Source of the DNA: Halorussus vallis
Lineage (GTDB): Archaea > Halobacteriota > Halobacteria > Halobacteriales > Haladaptataceae
Reading direction: 5' to 3'
Length of the DNA stretch: 64,000 nucleotides
Assembly (NCBI RefSeq): GCF_024138165.1
Contig: NZ_CP100000.1
Span: forward strand, 2,232,001 to 2,296,000
Shown here: piece after piece, positions 32,430 through 41,849 of the stretch
How positions within the stretch are numbered: position 1 is the first letter of the stretch
How the letters are laid out: every line of letters starts with the position of its first letter
Notes under the pieces: model-generated
What the model was told of the DNA's origin: nothing
The model's input: only the letters and a program-made list of their open reading frames with translations
Database searches by the model: none
Position numbers and translations under genes: made by a program

Positions 32430-33398
32430 ATGGAGAAGTTCGTCTTCTTCGGCGGCAAGGGCGGCGTCGGCAAGACGACCGTCTCGTGCGCCTACGGCCT
32501 GAAGTGTGCCCGGGAAGGGCTGAACACGCTGGTCGTCTCGACCGACCCGGCCCACAGCACCTCCGACGTGTTCGACCAGCAGTTCGACGACGACCCCGCG
32601 CCCGTGGAGGGTTACGAAAACCTCCACGCGATGGAGATCGACCCGGACGAGGAGGTCGAGCGCCACCTGCTCGACATCAAGCGGACGATGAGCGACCAGG
32701 TGAGTCCGGGCATCGTCAACGAGATAGAGCGTCAGATAGAACTCGCCCACCGCACCCCCGGCGCGTACGAGGCCGCGCTGTTCGACCGGTTCATCGACGT
32801 GATGCGGAACGCCGAGGAGTACGACCGCGTGGTCTTCGACACCTCGCCGACCGGCGGCACCCTGCGACTCCTCGCGCTACCGGAGTTCCTCCAGAGTTGG
32901 ATCGACCGCCTCGTGCACAAGCGCGAGAAGAGCATCGACCTGTTCGAGAAGGCGGCCATCGGCGAGCGCTCGGCCCGGAAGCGCGCGGCCGAGGACCCCA
33001 TCATCGCCCGCCTGGTCGAGCGAAAGGAGATGTTCGAGTTCGCGGCCGAGACGCTCCGGAACGACGCGGCGTTCTTCCTCGTGTTGAACCCCGACGAACT
33101 CTCGATTCGCGAGACGAGTCGGGCCATCGAGGACCTCTCGGGCCACGGACTCGCGGTCCGTGGCCTGGTCGTCAACAAGGTCGCGCCCTCGCCCGACGAG
33201 GGCGAGGAGGGGACCGGCGCGACCTACCTCCGCCAGCGATACGAGACGGAACAGGAGCGAATCCGACACATCGAGGCCGAGTTCGACCAGCCCATCGTCG
33301 CGCGAATCGGCCAGCGCGTCGAGGAGGTGAAAGGCGACCTCCTCGCGGAGGTCGCCGCCGAACTGGGCATTCCGGTCGCGTCCGAGGTCCGGGCCTGA
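32430..33398 (+). CDS. Get3/ArsA-type P-loop ATPase
   Basis: The 322-residue protein has a deviant Walker A motif FGGKGGVGKTT (residues 7-17) with the signature lysine, a switch I DPAHS segment and FDTSPTGGTLRLLALPEF (switch II). It matches Get3/ArsA ATPases, which bind hydrophobic clients such as tail-anchored membrane proteins or activate arsenite export. No arsenite efflux gene is nearby, so the targeting role is more likely. It forms an operon with the 98-residue protein upstream. Confidence 0.85.
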   Translation: MEKFVFFGGKGGVGKTTVSCAYGLKCAREGLNTLVVSTDPAHSTSDVFDQQFDDDPAPVEGYENLHAMEIDPDEEVERHLLDIKRTMSDQVSPGIVNEIERQIELAHRTPGAYEAALFDRFIDVMRNAEEYDRVVFDTSPTGGTLRLLALPEFLQSWIDRLVHKREKSIDLFEKAAIGERSARKRAAEDPIIARLVERKEMFEFAAETLRNDAAFFLVLNPDELSIRETSRAIEDLSGHGLAVRGLVVNKVAPSPDEGEEGTGATYLRQRYETEQERIRHIEAEFDQPIVARIGQRVEEVKGDLLAEVAAELGIPVASEVRA

Positions 33399-33529
33399 CA
33401 CAGCCAGAAAGTACTCAAGCCCGCGTTACTGTAAGATTCGTTATTGTTTTTCCGCGGAATCAGAGCAGACGGTCGCGTTAAGCGGCCGTTTCGGTGAACA
33501 TTGTTGTCATCTGGGATGGAGGTTTAGAA

Positions 33530-33541
33530 CAATCTTTAAGG
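33530..33541 (+). promoter_or_regulatory. TATA-like promoter region of cstA
   Basis: CAATCTTTAAGG lies 38-49 bases before the ATG at 33579. ATTGTT at 33500-33505 and AACAAT at 33528-33533 form a spaced inverted repeat overlapping it, a possible operator for starvation control. Confidence 0.35.
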
Positions 33542-33578
33542 CACTGTTGTCCGTCAAGCTGGAACGAGGTACCACACC

Positions 33579-35402
33579 ATGGTACAAGTTATCTGGCTGG
33601 TAGTTGCCGTACTCGCGCTCTTCAGCGCCGGGTATCTGGGATACTCCCGATACCTCGCGCGATTCGTGGAGTTGAGCGACGAGCGCGAGACGCCAGCGCA
33701 CAAGTACGAAGACGGACAGGAGTACGTTCCGGCGAAGAAGCCGGTCCTGTTGGGGCATCACTATTCGAGCATCGCGGGCGGCGCGCCCATCGTCGGACCC
33801 ATCACGGCGGGCGTCGTGTGGGGCTGGGCGCCCGCACTGCTGTGGATCGCCATCGGCAACCCCCTGATGGGGTCGGTCCACGACTTCGTGTCGCTGTCGA
33901 GCAGTCTGCGACACGAGGGCAAGTCCATCGGGTACATCATCGGCGAGTACGTCGGCGAGCGCGGCAAGAACATGCTGCTGTGGTTCGCGTTCCTGACCAT
34001 CATCCTCGTCGTGGCGGTGTTCGCGCTGGTGGTCGCCATCGTGTTCAGCGCCTACCCGCAGGCGGCGACCGCGAGCCTCGTCTACATCGCGCTCGCGTTC
34101 GTGTTCGGCGTCTACCTCTATCAGCTGAACCTGCCGTTCCTGCTGGGGACCGTCGTGTTCGTCGCCGGCGTCTTCGCCGGCGTCTTCGTCGGCATCGAGT
34201 ACCCGCTCGCGCTGTTCCCGGCCGCCGCGGGGTCGTCGTACCCCGCCGGCACCATCGTCCTGTTCCAGGGCGGCGAGTGGCTCCCCGCGGCGGCGAGCCT
34301 CGGCGTGAACACCGCGGCGTGGGTGCCCATCATCATCCTCTACGGCGCGCTCGCCAGCGCTCTCCCGGTCTGGATGCTGCTCCAGCCCCGTGACTACCTG
34401 TCGTCGTTCCTGCTGTACACGGGCGTCGGCGGTGCGCTGCTGGCCATCATCGTCGGCACGGTGCTCGGCACCTCGTCCCAGCCCCTCGAAATCCAGCTCT
34501 CGGCGTACAAGGGCTTCATGGGGGCGACCGGAACACCGCTGTTCCCGCTGCTGTTCATCACCATCGCGTGCGGGACCATCAGCGGTTTCCACTCGCTGGT
34601 TTCCTCGGGGACGACCGCCAAGCAACTGAACAAGGAAACCGACGCCCGGACCATCGGGTACGGCGGTATGCTCGGCGAGGGCCTGCTCGCGACCGTCGCG
34701 CTCGCGACCGTCGCGCTGGTCGCGCCCGACGTGGGCGGCGGCATCGGACTGGCGCTGCCGACGTTCGCGACCGGCGGCGGCATCATCCTGACGTCGTTCG
34801 GCATCCCGACGTCGTTCGGCGCGCCATTCATGGCGCTGGTGCTCGTTAGCTTCCTGCTGACCTCGACCGACACCGCGGTCCGACTCGGCCGGTACATGAC
34901 CGAGGAGATAGTCGGCACGCCGGCCGACGGCGTCGGCGCGGTCGCGAAGAACCGCTACGCCAACGCCGCGGTCCAGGGCGTCCCGGCGTACATCCTCATC
35001 ACCAGCGGGTCGTGGCTCACCCTCTGGCAGCTGTTCGGCGGCGCGAACCAGCTACTGGCGGCGCTGGCGCTGCTGACCGCGACGGTGTGGCTGGCCAACT
35101 GGGACGACTCGAAACAGCTCATCTCGACCGGCGTGCCGATGGCGGTGATGACGACCATCACCATCCTCGGCCTGGGTTGGCTCGCGTTCCACGACAATCT
35201 CTACGTGAAGTTCATCAAGGACGGCGGTACGCAGATGACCGGCGTCGCCGCCGCGTCGGCGGTGGTCCAGATCATCCTGGCGCTGGTGCTCATCGCCATC
35301 GCACTGGCGCTGGTCCGGATGGGCTACCGAAACATCCAGCGGGTCCGGCGCGGGCGCGGCACGCCCGTCGCCGACGGTGGCGAAGAAACCGGCGACGACT
35401 GA
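33579..35402 (+). CDS. cstA: Carbon starvation protein CstA (peptide/pyruvate transporter family)
   Basis: The 607-residue protein has about 16 membrane helices. It shows the family N terminus with HHYSSIAGGAPIVGPITAG, DFVSLSSSLRHEGKS, GEYVGERGK and the later SGFHSLVSSGTTAKQL. These are CstA hallmarks. Bacterial members import peptides or pyruvate during carbon limitation. The promoter region holds a spaced inverted repeat. The C-terminal 25 residues are a charged tail (RRGRGTPVADGG). Confidence 0.9.
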   Translation: MVQVIWLVVAVLALFSAGYLGYSRYLARFVELSDERETPAHKYEDGQEYVPAKKPVLLGHHYSSIAGGAPIVGPITAGVVWGWAPALLWIAIGNPLMGSVHDFVSLSSSLRHEGKSIGYIIGEYVGERGKNMLLWFAFLTIILVVAVFALVVAIVFSAYPQAATASLVYIALAFVFGVYLYQLNLPFLLGTVVFVAGVFAGVFVGIEYPLALFPAAAGSSYPAGTIVLFQGGEWLPAAASLGVNTAAWVPIIILYGALASALPVWMLLQPRDYLSSFLLYTGVGGALLAIIVGTVLGTSSQPLEIQLSAYKGFMGATGTPLFPLLFITIACGTISGFHSLVSSGTTAKQLNKETDARTIGYGGMLGEGLLATVALATVALVAPDVGGGIGLALPTFATGGGIILTSFGIPTSFGAPFMALVLVSFLLTSTDTAVRLGRYMTEEIVGTPADGVGAVAKNRYANAAVQGVPAYILITSGSWLTLWQLFGGANQLLAALALLTATVWLANWDDSKQLISTGVPMAVMTTITILGLGWLAFHDNLYVKFIKDGGTQMTGVAAASAVVQIILALVLIAIALALVRMGYRNIQRVRRGRGTPVADGGEETGDD

Positions 35403-35515
35403 CCGACTTCGGACGACCGATACTTTTTCGCGCGACGTCCGAGCAACTCCCGGTAACGAACGGCGAGTAGCAACGGGTCAGTCGGCAATTCGAACTGAGA
35501 GGAGAGTCACGACCG

Positions 35516-36142
35516 TCAGCCGCGGAGTCTATCGACGAGGCGCGCGAGGAACCCCGCCGGCTCTCTCGCTTCGGGAACGTCGGCCCAGGTCCGGAACGCG
35601 GCGGCCACGTCGGCGTTCTCGCTCTCGACGACCGCCTCGTCGTCGGGGGCGGTGACGAGGAGGTTCACCTCGTAGTGGCCGTAGTAACCGAGTTTCAGCA
35701 GGTTGCGGTCCTTGAACCCGGAGACGAACTCGCGCACGTCCTCGGGAATCTCGGGGGCGACGACCGCGAAGGTGAAGTCGGTGCCGTAGTGCTCCTCGTT
35801 CGCGACGATCCACTCGTCGGCGAGGTCGTGGCCCAACTCGACGAGCGCCTCGAGGTCGGCCCGCGAAACCGAGTCGGCCCGCCGGACGAGGAGGTGTTCG
35901 CGGCTCTCGTGGTTGGCGTAGTTGATGGACCGGTGGAGGAACTGCTTCTGGGATTCGAGGCGCATCTCGCCGTAGAGCGTGAACGATTCGCCGCGAACCC
36001 GGTAGTCCTTCTCCAGATCGTAGTTGAACATCAGGCGGTTGCTCACGCGGTCGACGTACTCGTCGTTCCAGTCGGGCACGTCGGGGTACTCCGCGTCGGC
36101 CGGCGAGAGGGACTCGTCGGGGTCGACTGCCCCGCCGGTCAT
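35516..36142 (-). CDS. Conserved haloarchaeal hypothetical protein (208 aa)
   Basis: The ATG at 36142 overlaps the stop of the cupin gene (ATGA), so the two form an operon. The 208-residue product is soluble and acidic, with motifs RLMFNYDLEKDYRVRGESFT and QFLHRSINYANHESREHLLV, and an even mix of helix and strand. Such proteins are common next to cupins in haloarchaea, but I know no function for them. Confidence 0.6.
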   Translation of the reverse strand: MTGGAVDPDESLSPADAEYPDVPDWNDEYVDRVSNRLMFNYDLEKDYRVRGESFTLYGEMRLESQKQFLHRSINYANHESREHLLVRRADSVSRADLEALVELGHDLADEWIVANEEHYGTDFTFAVVAPEIPEDVREFVSGFKDRNLLKLGYYGHYEVNLLVTAPDDEAVVESENADVAAAFRTWADVPEAREPAGFLARLVDRLRG

Positions 36143-36519
36143 GACTCGGAGTCCGGGTCGTAGGCGTGGACGTCGTCGACCGACGGCGCGCCCAGCACCA
36201 GCGTCCGGACGGTCTCCTCGGCGTCCTCGGGGTTGAACGCCAACTGGGGGCTGTCGGGTTCGACCACGAACACGTGGCCCTCGGGGACGACGTACTCCTC
36301 CTCGGGCGTCTCGACGTGGAGGTCGCCTGCGAGCACGTGGAAGACCTCCTCCTGGTCGTCGTGGTAGTGGTACGCCAGCGGAATCTGCTCGCCGGGCGCC
36401 ACCTCGTAGAGGTTGACCGCGACGTTCTCCAGTCCCGCCTCGTCGCCGACCGCGCGCTGGACGCACGGCCGGTCTGAGGTCGGTTCGACCGACTCCGGGT
36501 CGATGACGTGGTATCCCAT
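36139..36519 (-). CDS. Cupin-2 domain protein (126 aa)
   Basis: The 126-residue protein has the two cupin motifs: YHYHDDQEEVFHVLAGDLHV (metal-type histidines and glutamate) and a second motif with PEGHVFVVEPDSPQLAFNPED. A single beta-barrel that binds a metal or small molecule is expected. No catalytic role can be named. It precedes and overlaps the 208-residue unknown gene. Confidence 0.75.
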   Translation of the reverse strand: MGYHVIDPESVEPTSDRPCVQRAVGDEAGLENVAVNLYEVAPGEQIPLAYHYHDDQEEVFHVLAGDLHVETPEEEYVVPEGHVFVVEPDSPQLAFNPEDAEETVRTLVLGAPSVDDVHAYDPDSES

Positions 36520-36655
36520 GTGGGACCACAGGTCACAGGGATTGAAATACCCTCGGACGGAGGCAGGACGGGGCGGGCGTCCTTCGGCAGTCTCCCGTTC
36601 GGCGCCGACGAACCCTTAAGGTCGAAGGCGCCCAACTTCCGTGCGAATCCAACCC

Positions 36656-36895
36656 ATGGACGGAGAGCGAACCGAGGCCTGCGGCAGATGTTCGATGACC
36701 GCCGTCGTCTCGATGACGACCGACGACGAGGAGGGACCAAGCGGGACCAACCCCTTCGACGGCGACCGCATCGAGGTCTCCGAGGCGGAGATGGCGATCG
36801 TCCACCGGCCCCAGCTCTGGCTCGGGCGGCTCAAGCGTCGGCTGGACGACGCCGCGACCCGACTGACCTACGGTCGTCGACGCGACGAATGCTGA
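36656..36895 (+). CDS. Small hypothetical protein (79 aa)
   Basis: A frame of 79 codons from the ATG at 36656, or 84 from the start at 36641. The product is acidic with a C-terminal basic helix (LWLGRLKRRLDDAATRL) and a CGRCSMTA pair. A strong hairpin lies just downstream at 36935-36977. Composition is reasonable, but the family is not recognised. Confidence 0.45.
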   Translation: MDGERTEACGRCSMTAVVSMTTDDEEGPSGTNPFDGDRIEVSEAEMAIVHRPQLWLGRLKRRLDDAATRLTYGRRRDEC

Positions 36896-36934
36896 GAGTG
36901 GTGAGCGCCGAGGCGGCGGCGAGCGATGAGGGTG

Positions 36935-36977
36935 GCGTTCGGGGCCGAGACGGCGCCGCCGTCTCGGCCCCGAACGC
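36935..36977. terminator. Perfect 21-base-arm inverted repeat
   Basis: Arms at 36935-36955 and 36957-36977 are perfect reverse complements around one base. It lies after the stop at 36895 and before the gene at 37043, so it could end the upstream transcript or act on both strands. Confidence 0.45.
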
Positions 36978-37042
36978 GCGGAGCGCCGCACGACCACGAC
37001 GGGCGACAACTGTATAACAGATGGCGCCTAGGGTCCGAATCA

Positions 37043-37732
37043 ATGGAAGAGAGCGTTTCCGGATTCAAGCTCCGCGGTAGCTGGGGCGACATCGTGGAGC
37101 ACGGCGAACGCATCACGGAAGCCCTCCGCGAAGCCGGCGCCTCCGGCGAGGCCTACGAGGAGTGGAACGACTGGCGACCGAAGTCCCACGAGCGCCTCGG
37201 CGAGGACGTCTCGGAGAAGACGGCCGAACAGGCCCACACCGGCGAGGGGAAGGGCGAGAAGAAGGGCAAGACGCCCGACGACGACCTCAAGACCGCCGGC
37301 GAGAAGATAACCGAGTCCTACGAGAAGCTCGAAGACGACGAAACCGACGAGGCCGTCGACAAGTGGCAGGACTCGGTGAGCTACGTCGCCAGGGCGGCCG
37401 ACTCGGCGAGTCGGAAGGCGCTCCGGAAGGTCGAGGACACCGTCTACCAGAAGGTGATGACCCGACTCGCGCCCTACTACTTCGACAACGACCTCGTGAG
37501 CGCGAACGTCCAGCGGGCGGGCCGCGGCGGCAACGACGAACCCGAGTTCGTCTTCGAGGTCAACGTCAACGACGACGACCTCAAGGCCGAGGTCAGCGAG
37601 AAGCTGGCGGCCTACGAGGACGAGATCGACCGCTGGCACGTCGAGACGGAGAAGCGAACCGAGAACGTCGAGGCCGCCGAGGGCGTCGAACCGCCGGCCG
37701 AAACCGAGGGACCGCCGAGGCGGTTGCCCTGA
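37043..37732 (+). CDS. Haloarchaeal conserved protein (DUF5828-like)
   Basis: The 229-residue protein starts MEESVSGFKLRGSWGDIVEH at the ATG at 37043; the longer frame runs through the hairpin and is rejected. It has lysine-rich charged helices (EGKGEKKGKTPDDDLKTA), a GRGGNDEPEFVFEVNVND strand region and an acidic C terminus. It resembles a haloarchaeal family of unknown function that I believe is DUF5828, but I cannot check it. Soluble and probably cytoplasmic. Confidence 0.6.
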   Translation: MEESVSGFKLRGSWGDIVEHGERITEALREAGASGEAYEEWNDWRPKSHERLGEDVSEKTAEQAHTGEGKGEKKGKTPDDDLKTAGEKITESYEKLEDDETDEAVDKWQDSVSYVARAADSASRKALRKVEDTVYQKVMTRLAPYYFDNDLVSANVQRAGRGGNDEPEFVFEVNVNDDDLKAEVSEKLAAYEDEIDRWHVETEKRTENVEAAEGVEPPAETEGPPRRLP

Positions 37733-37867
37733 GGCGAGCGGCGGTGTCGGCCGGGACGTGCGTTCCGGGCGAGACGGACTCGGCGAGCGAGTCGAGGTCG
37801 CCGAGCGGGACGGATTCGGCAGACGCAGGCCGGTACACTATTCTACCGTGGCCCACAGGCTGACCAC

Positions 37868-39058
37868 ATGGCCGTAGGTGGCGTCGTTACGCTGGTAATC
37901 GCGGGACTCGCGAGTCTGTTCATGGCGTGGGCCATCGGCGCGGGGTCGTCGGGGTCGACCCCGTTCGCGCCGGCGGTCGGCGCGAACGCGATCTCCGTGA
38001 TGCGGGCGGGCTTCTTCGTCGGACTGCTGGGCTTTCTGGGCGCGGTGATGCAGGGCGCGAACGTCTCGGAGGCGGTCGGGACCGAACTCATCGGCGGCGT
38101 CCAACTGACCGCGATAGCGGCGACCACGGGACTGCTGGTCGCCGCGGTGCTGGTCGCGTTCGGCGTCTTCACCGGCTACCCCATCGCGACGGCGTTCACC
38201 GTCACGGGCGCCATCGTCGGCGTCGGTCTGGCGATGGGCGGCGACCCCGCGTGGGCGAAGTACACCCAAATCTCGGCGCTGTGGGTGCTAACGCCGTTCG
38301 TCGGCAGCACCATCGCCTACGCGACCGCGCGACTGCTCCGCTCGGAGCGGGTCGCCGAGCGGTTCGCCATCCCGCTGCTGGCGGGGTTCGTGGGCGCCAT
38401 CGTCGCCAACATCAAGTTCGTGGTGCTCGGGCCGGGAGACGTGAGCCAGTCGGTCGCGACCGCGACCGCGCGGGCGCTGTCGCTACCGGTCGTCGCCGGG
38501 ATCGACGCCGGCCGAATCGGCGTCACGCTCGTCGTCGCCGGAGTCGTAGTCGGGGTGCTCTATCGGGACATGACCAACGACGCCGACGCTGGCCAGCGAC
38601 ACTTCCTGCTCGCGCTCGGGAGCCTCGTCGCCTTCTCGGCGGGCGGGAGCCAGGTCGGCCTGGCCATCGGGCCGCTGGTGCCGCTGCTCGACCCGTTCGA
38701 GATTCCGCTAATTCCGGTACTGGTCGGCGGCGGCCTCGGCCTGCTGGCGGGGTCGTGGACCGGCGCGCCGCGGATGATCAAGGCGCTCGCCCAGGACTAC
38801 TCGGCGCTCGGCCCCCGCCGGTCCATCGCAGCGCTCATTCCCTCGTTCGCCATCGCGCAGGTCGCCGTCTTCTTCGGCATCCCGGTGTCGTTCAACGAGA
38901 TCATCGTGAGCGCCATCGTCGGCAGCGGCTACGCCGCCGGCGGCGACGGCGGCGTGAGCAAGCGGAAGATGGTCTACACCGTGCTGGCGTGGCTCGGGTC
39001 GCTGGTGCTGGCCATCGTGGTTGCGTACGGTGCCTTCACCGCGATAGAGTCGCTGTAG
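37868..39058 (+). CDS. PiT-family inorganic phosphate permease
   Basis: The 396-residue protein has about ten membrane helices. The signature GANAISVMRAG near residue 38 and a second internal repeat around FAIAQVAVFFGIPVSFNEII fit the two-domain PiT family, which imports phosphate with cations. The N terminus begins at a clear ATG. It converges on the CBS/CorC gene across a short tandem-repeat region. Confidence 0.8.
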   Translation: MAVGGVVTLVIAGLASLFMAWAIGAGSSGSTPFAPAVGANAISVMRAGFFVGLLGFLGAVMQGANVSEAVGTELIGGVQLTAIAATTGLLVAAVLVAFGVFTGYPIATAFTVTGAIVGVGLAMGGDPAWAKYTQISALWVLTPFVGSTIAYATARLLRSERVAERFAIPLLAGFVGAIVANIKFVVLGPGDVSQSVATATARALSLPVVAGIDAGRIGVTLVVAGVVVGVLYRDMTNDADAGQRHFLLALGSLVAFSAGGSQVGLAIGPLVPLLDPFEIPLIPVLVGGGLGLLAGSWTGAPRMIKALAQDYSALGPRRSIAALIPSFAIAQVAVFFGIPVSFNEIIVSAIVGSGYAAGGDGGVSKRKMVYTVLAWLGSLVLAIVVAYGAFTAIESL

Positions 39059-39098
39059 AAAAGCGGATTTTGTGGAAGTCGAAGGAGACGAACGAGAG

Positions 39099-39130
39099 AA
39101 CGGAAAGTCGAGGGAACGGAAAGTCGAGGG
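39099..39130. repeat. Short tandem repeat, two 16-base copies
   Basis: AACGGAAAGTCGAGGG occurs twice in tandem, then a partial third copy begins. It lies between two convergent genes. Probably slippage DNA without function. Confidence 0.5.
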
Positions 39131-39172
39131 AACGGGGACAGAGAGGAGAGGGGACCAGAGACGGGCCGACCG

Positions 39173-40582
39173 TCAATCGCTCTCCGTCTCGACGCCGCCC
39201 TGAATTTCGGTTCCCTCTCCGTCGCCCTCGCTCTCGGCGCGCTCGACGTCGTCGAGTTTCGTCACGCGCGCCTTCATGATGCGGGTGTTCTCGACCTGTT
39301 CGACGTGGAGGCGCACGCCGTCGTAAGTGATGTCCTCGCCCTCCTCGACGAGGCGGCCCGCTCGGTTGAAGATGAAACCGGCGATGGTTTCGAACTCCTC
39401 GCCCTCGGGGAGTTCGATGTCGAGCGCCTCGTTGACCTCGTCGATGTTGAGTTCGCCGCGGACGATGACGGTGTCGTCGTCGACGTACTCGATGGGCTCT
39501 TCCTCCTCGCCTTCGAGGATGTCGCCGACGATCTCCTCGACCATGTCCTCCATGGTCACCAGTCCCTCGGTGGTGCCGAACTCGTCGATGACGATGACCA
39601 TCTGCATCCGGTTCTCGCGCATCTCGGTCAGGAGTTCGTCGACGTTCTTGCTCTCGGGGACGTGGAGCGTGGGCTGGATGACGTCGGCGAGTTCGAGGTC
39701 GGTGCTCTCGCCGTAGTTGTGCTCGCGGACCAGGTCGCGGATGTGGACGATGCCGATGACGTTGTCGAGGCTCCCCTCGTAGATGGGGACGCGTTCGTGG
39801 TTGCTCTGGACCAGCGTCTCGATGGCCTCCTCGATGCCCGCGGTCTTCGGCACCGCGGTCATGTCCAGGCGCGGAGTCATGACCTCCTTGGCGATGGTGT
39901 TGTTGAACCGGAAGATGCGCTGGAGCATCTCGCGCTCGTCCTCCTCGATGACGCCCTCGCGCTCGCCGGTTTCGATCATGTCCTGGATCTCGTCGCGGGT
40001 GACGTAGGAAGTCTCGATGGCCGACCGGCCGCCGGTCACGCGGTTCACGACGCGGGTGAGGTAGTCGAAGAGGACGACCAGCGGCAGGAGGACGTACTCG
40101 GAGTACTTCAGCGGCTTGGCGATGCGGAGCGCCCAGGATTCGGTGTTCTCGACCGCGTAGGACTTCGGCGCGCTCTCGCCGAACAGCAGGACGAGCGCGG
40201 TGATGCCGAAGGTGGCGACCGCGACCGCTTCGCCCTGGTCGAGGTGGAGCGCGAGGACGCCGGTCGCGATGGAGGACATCGCGATGTTGACGATGTTGTT
40301 ACCGACGAGAATGGTGACGAGCAGGCGGTGAGGGTCCTCCTTGAGCGCGGAGACCGTCTCCGCCCCCGGCACGCCGTCCTCGACCATCGCCTCGACGCGG
40401 TGTTTCGCGAGCGAGAACATCGCTATCTCGGACGACGAGAAGAACGCCGAGAGACCGATGAGGAGGACGATGACCGCGCTTCCGAGCCACGTAATCTGAG
40501 CATCCGTGAGGGTGACGCCGAGGACTTCGGCCGCGGGAGCCGCCTGGGCAGAGACGGCGGTGAGCATCGAGAGAGACACCAT
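39173..40582 (-). CDS. CNNM/CorC-type membrane protein with CBS pair and CorC_HlyC domain
   Basis: The 469-residue protein has an N-terminal DUF21 membrane domain (about residues 30-190, four helices, SSEIAMFSLAKHRVEAMVED), a CBS pair (about 230-345, IGIVHIRDLVREHNY and QMVIVIDEFGTTEGLVTMED) and a C-terminal CorC_HlyC domain. Family members regulate or carry out magnesium and other divalent cation export. The regulatory CBS region likely binds adenine nucleotides. Start at the first ATG gives one preceding hydrophobic stretch. Confidence 0.85.
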   Translation of the reverse strand: MVSLSMLTAVSAQAAPAAEVLGVTLTDAQITWLGSAVIVLLIGLSAFFSSSEIAMFSLAKHRVEAMVEDGVPGAETVSALKEDPHRLLVTILVGNNIVNIAMSSIATGVLALHLDQGEAVAVATFGITALVLLFGESAPKSYAVENTESWALRIAKPLKYSEYVLLPLVVLFDYLTRVVNRVTGGRSAIETSYVTRDEIQDMIETGEREGVIEEDEREMLQRIFRFNNTIAKEVMTPRLDMTAVPKTAGIEEAIETLVQSNHERVPIYEGSLDNVIGIVHIRDLVREHNYGESTDLELADVIQPTLHVPESKNVDELLTEMRENRMQMVIVIDEFGTTEGLVTMEDMVEEIVGDILEGEEEEPIEYVDDDTVIVRGELNIDEVNEALDIELPEGEEFETIAGFIFNRAGRLVEEGEDITYDGVRLHVEQVENTRIMKARVTKLDDVERAESEGDGEGTEIQGGVETESD

Positions 40583-40695
40583 TCAACAACTCACCTTGAG
40601 GGTGGGTACGATTAACTCTTTATTCTTTTCCTCAAAGAGGACGCGAGACTGCCGCGAGCGAAGGCCTTACGGCTGGTTCGTTCGAACATGATAGT

Positions 40696-40974
40696 ATGAG
40701 TCACGGAGAGAGCGACCCGCCGATAACGTTCTACCGCCTGCAGGCGTGTCCGTACTGCGAGCGCGTCACGCGCACGCTCCAGAAGTACGACCTCGACTAC
40801 CGGTCGCGGTTCGTCGAACCGATGCACAGCGACCGGAACGTCGTCAAACGCCTGTCCGGCAAGCGCACCGTCCCCGCCATCGAGGACGAGAACACGGGCG
40901 TCACGATGAGCGAGAGCGCCAACATCGTGGAGTACCTCGACAACACATACGGTTCCGACGGGGGTGACGACTGA
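40696..40974 (+). CDS. Glutaredoxin-like / GST N-terminal-domain protein (92 aa)
   Basis: The 92-residue thioredoxin-fold protein has an active-site CPYC at about residues 18-21 (LQACPYCERVTRTLQ), a TVPAIED cis-proline segment and GVTMSESANIVEYLD for the glutathione-like ligand. It probably reduces disulphides with gamma-glutamylcysteine or a related thiol. The stop overlaps the next ATG by one base (TGATG), so it is coupled to the peroxiredoxin-like gene. Confidence 0.8.
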   Translation: MSHGESDPPITFYRLQACPYCERVTRTLQKYDLDYRSRFVEPMHSDRNVVKRLSGKRTVPAIEDENTGVTMSESANIVEYLDNTYGSDGGDD

Positions 40975-41486
40975 TGGTGGACTTCGACGTCGTCGAACTG
41001 CCCGAAACCGACCACGTCGCCGAGGGCGACACCGCGCCCGACTTCACCCGACCGCTGGTCAACGACGAGTACTGGGAGGACGCGAGCCTCTCCGAACTCA
41101 CCGACGAGGGCCCGGTCCTGCTGGTCTTCTTCCCGATGGACGGGGCGTTCCCCGCGACGTACATCTGGAACGAACTCCGGGATCGTGAGTGGGACGACGG
41201 ACGCGACCTGCGAATCGTCGGCCTCTCGATCTCGGACCCCTACGCACACAAACAGCTCATCGAGGAGCGCGGTATGCGCTACCGACTGTTCTCGGACCCC
41301 CAGAACGGCGTCGCCGAGGAGTACGGCATCGCCAACGACCTCGACGGGATGGCGGGCGTCAGCGAACCGCGCCCGGCGGTCTTCCTGCTGGACGAGGACC
41401 GGACCGTCGAGTACGCCTGGGTCGCCGAGGAGTGGCCCGACTTCCCCGACTACGACGAAGTCGAAGACGCGATTTCGGACTACTAA
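40974..41486 (+). CDS. Peroxiredoxin-like (redoxin) protein lacking cysteine
   Basis: The 170-residue protein has the redoxin fold: AEGDTAPDFTRPLVNDEYW, VLLVFFPMDGAFPATYIW and GLSISDPYAHKQLIEE. In true peroxiredoxins the region after the FxP strand carries the peroxidatic cysteine; here it is replaced by GAFPATY, and I find no cysteine anywhere. It therefore cannot use the normal thiol chemistry and may be a chaperone-like or regulatory redoxin. It is coupled to the glutaredoxin-like gene. Confidence 0.75.
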   Translation: MVDFDVVELPETDHVAEGDTAPDFTRPLVNDEYWEDASLSELTDEGPVLLVFFPMDGAFPATYIWNELRDREWDDGRDLRIVGLSISDPYAHKQLIEERGMRYRLFSDPQNGVAEEYGIANDLDGMAGVSEPRPAVFLLDEDRTVEYAWVAEEWPDFPDYDEVEDAISDY

Positions 41487-41849
41487 ATCGACTCCCGAGG
41501 AGCGCGCTGGCCAGGACGGCGACGCGATTCAGGCGCACTCGGGTCGTACGTTCTCGCATCCGATCCGCATCCGATTTTTACGATTTCTCCGATTCCCGGC
41601 AGTCTCGACGCTTAGCGACCGGTCTCAACGTCGTAGTCGCGCGCCGAGAGAAGCGGCACTCATCCTTCGATAAATCAAATATAGCGATACGAAATAGCCC
41701 ATCGTGCGGTACTTCGGTTTCGAAAGACACCTCGCTTCAACGGATGCCCTGTGCGGCAATCGTTCGGAACGCCACGATTCAGCGCCGAGGAGGCCCCTCC
41801 GCCGGAATCGGGACGGACGCCGACTTCGGCGGTGCGCCGCCGTCCGCGG
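41487..41849. other. Gene-free interval
   Basis: About 360 bases between two convergent genes. Possible frames are arginine-rich, with no membrane or domain patterns. An AT-rich segment around 41671-41690 could hold a terminator or a weak promoter; nothing firm is visible. Confidence 0.4.

Noticed and set aside
39099-39130. Tandem 16-base copies as a possible CRISPR or binding array
   Set aside because: Only about two copies, directly adjacent without spacers, between convergent genes; simple slippage is likelier.
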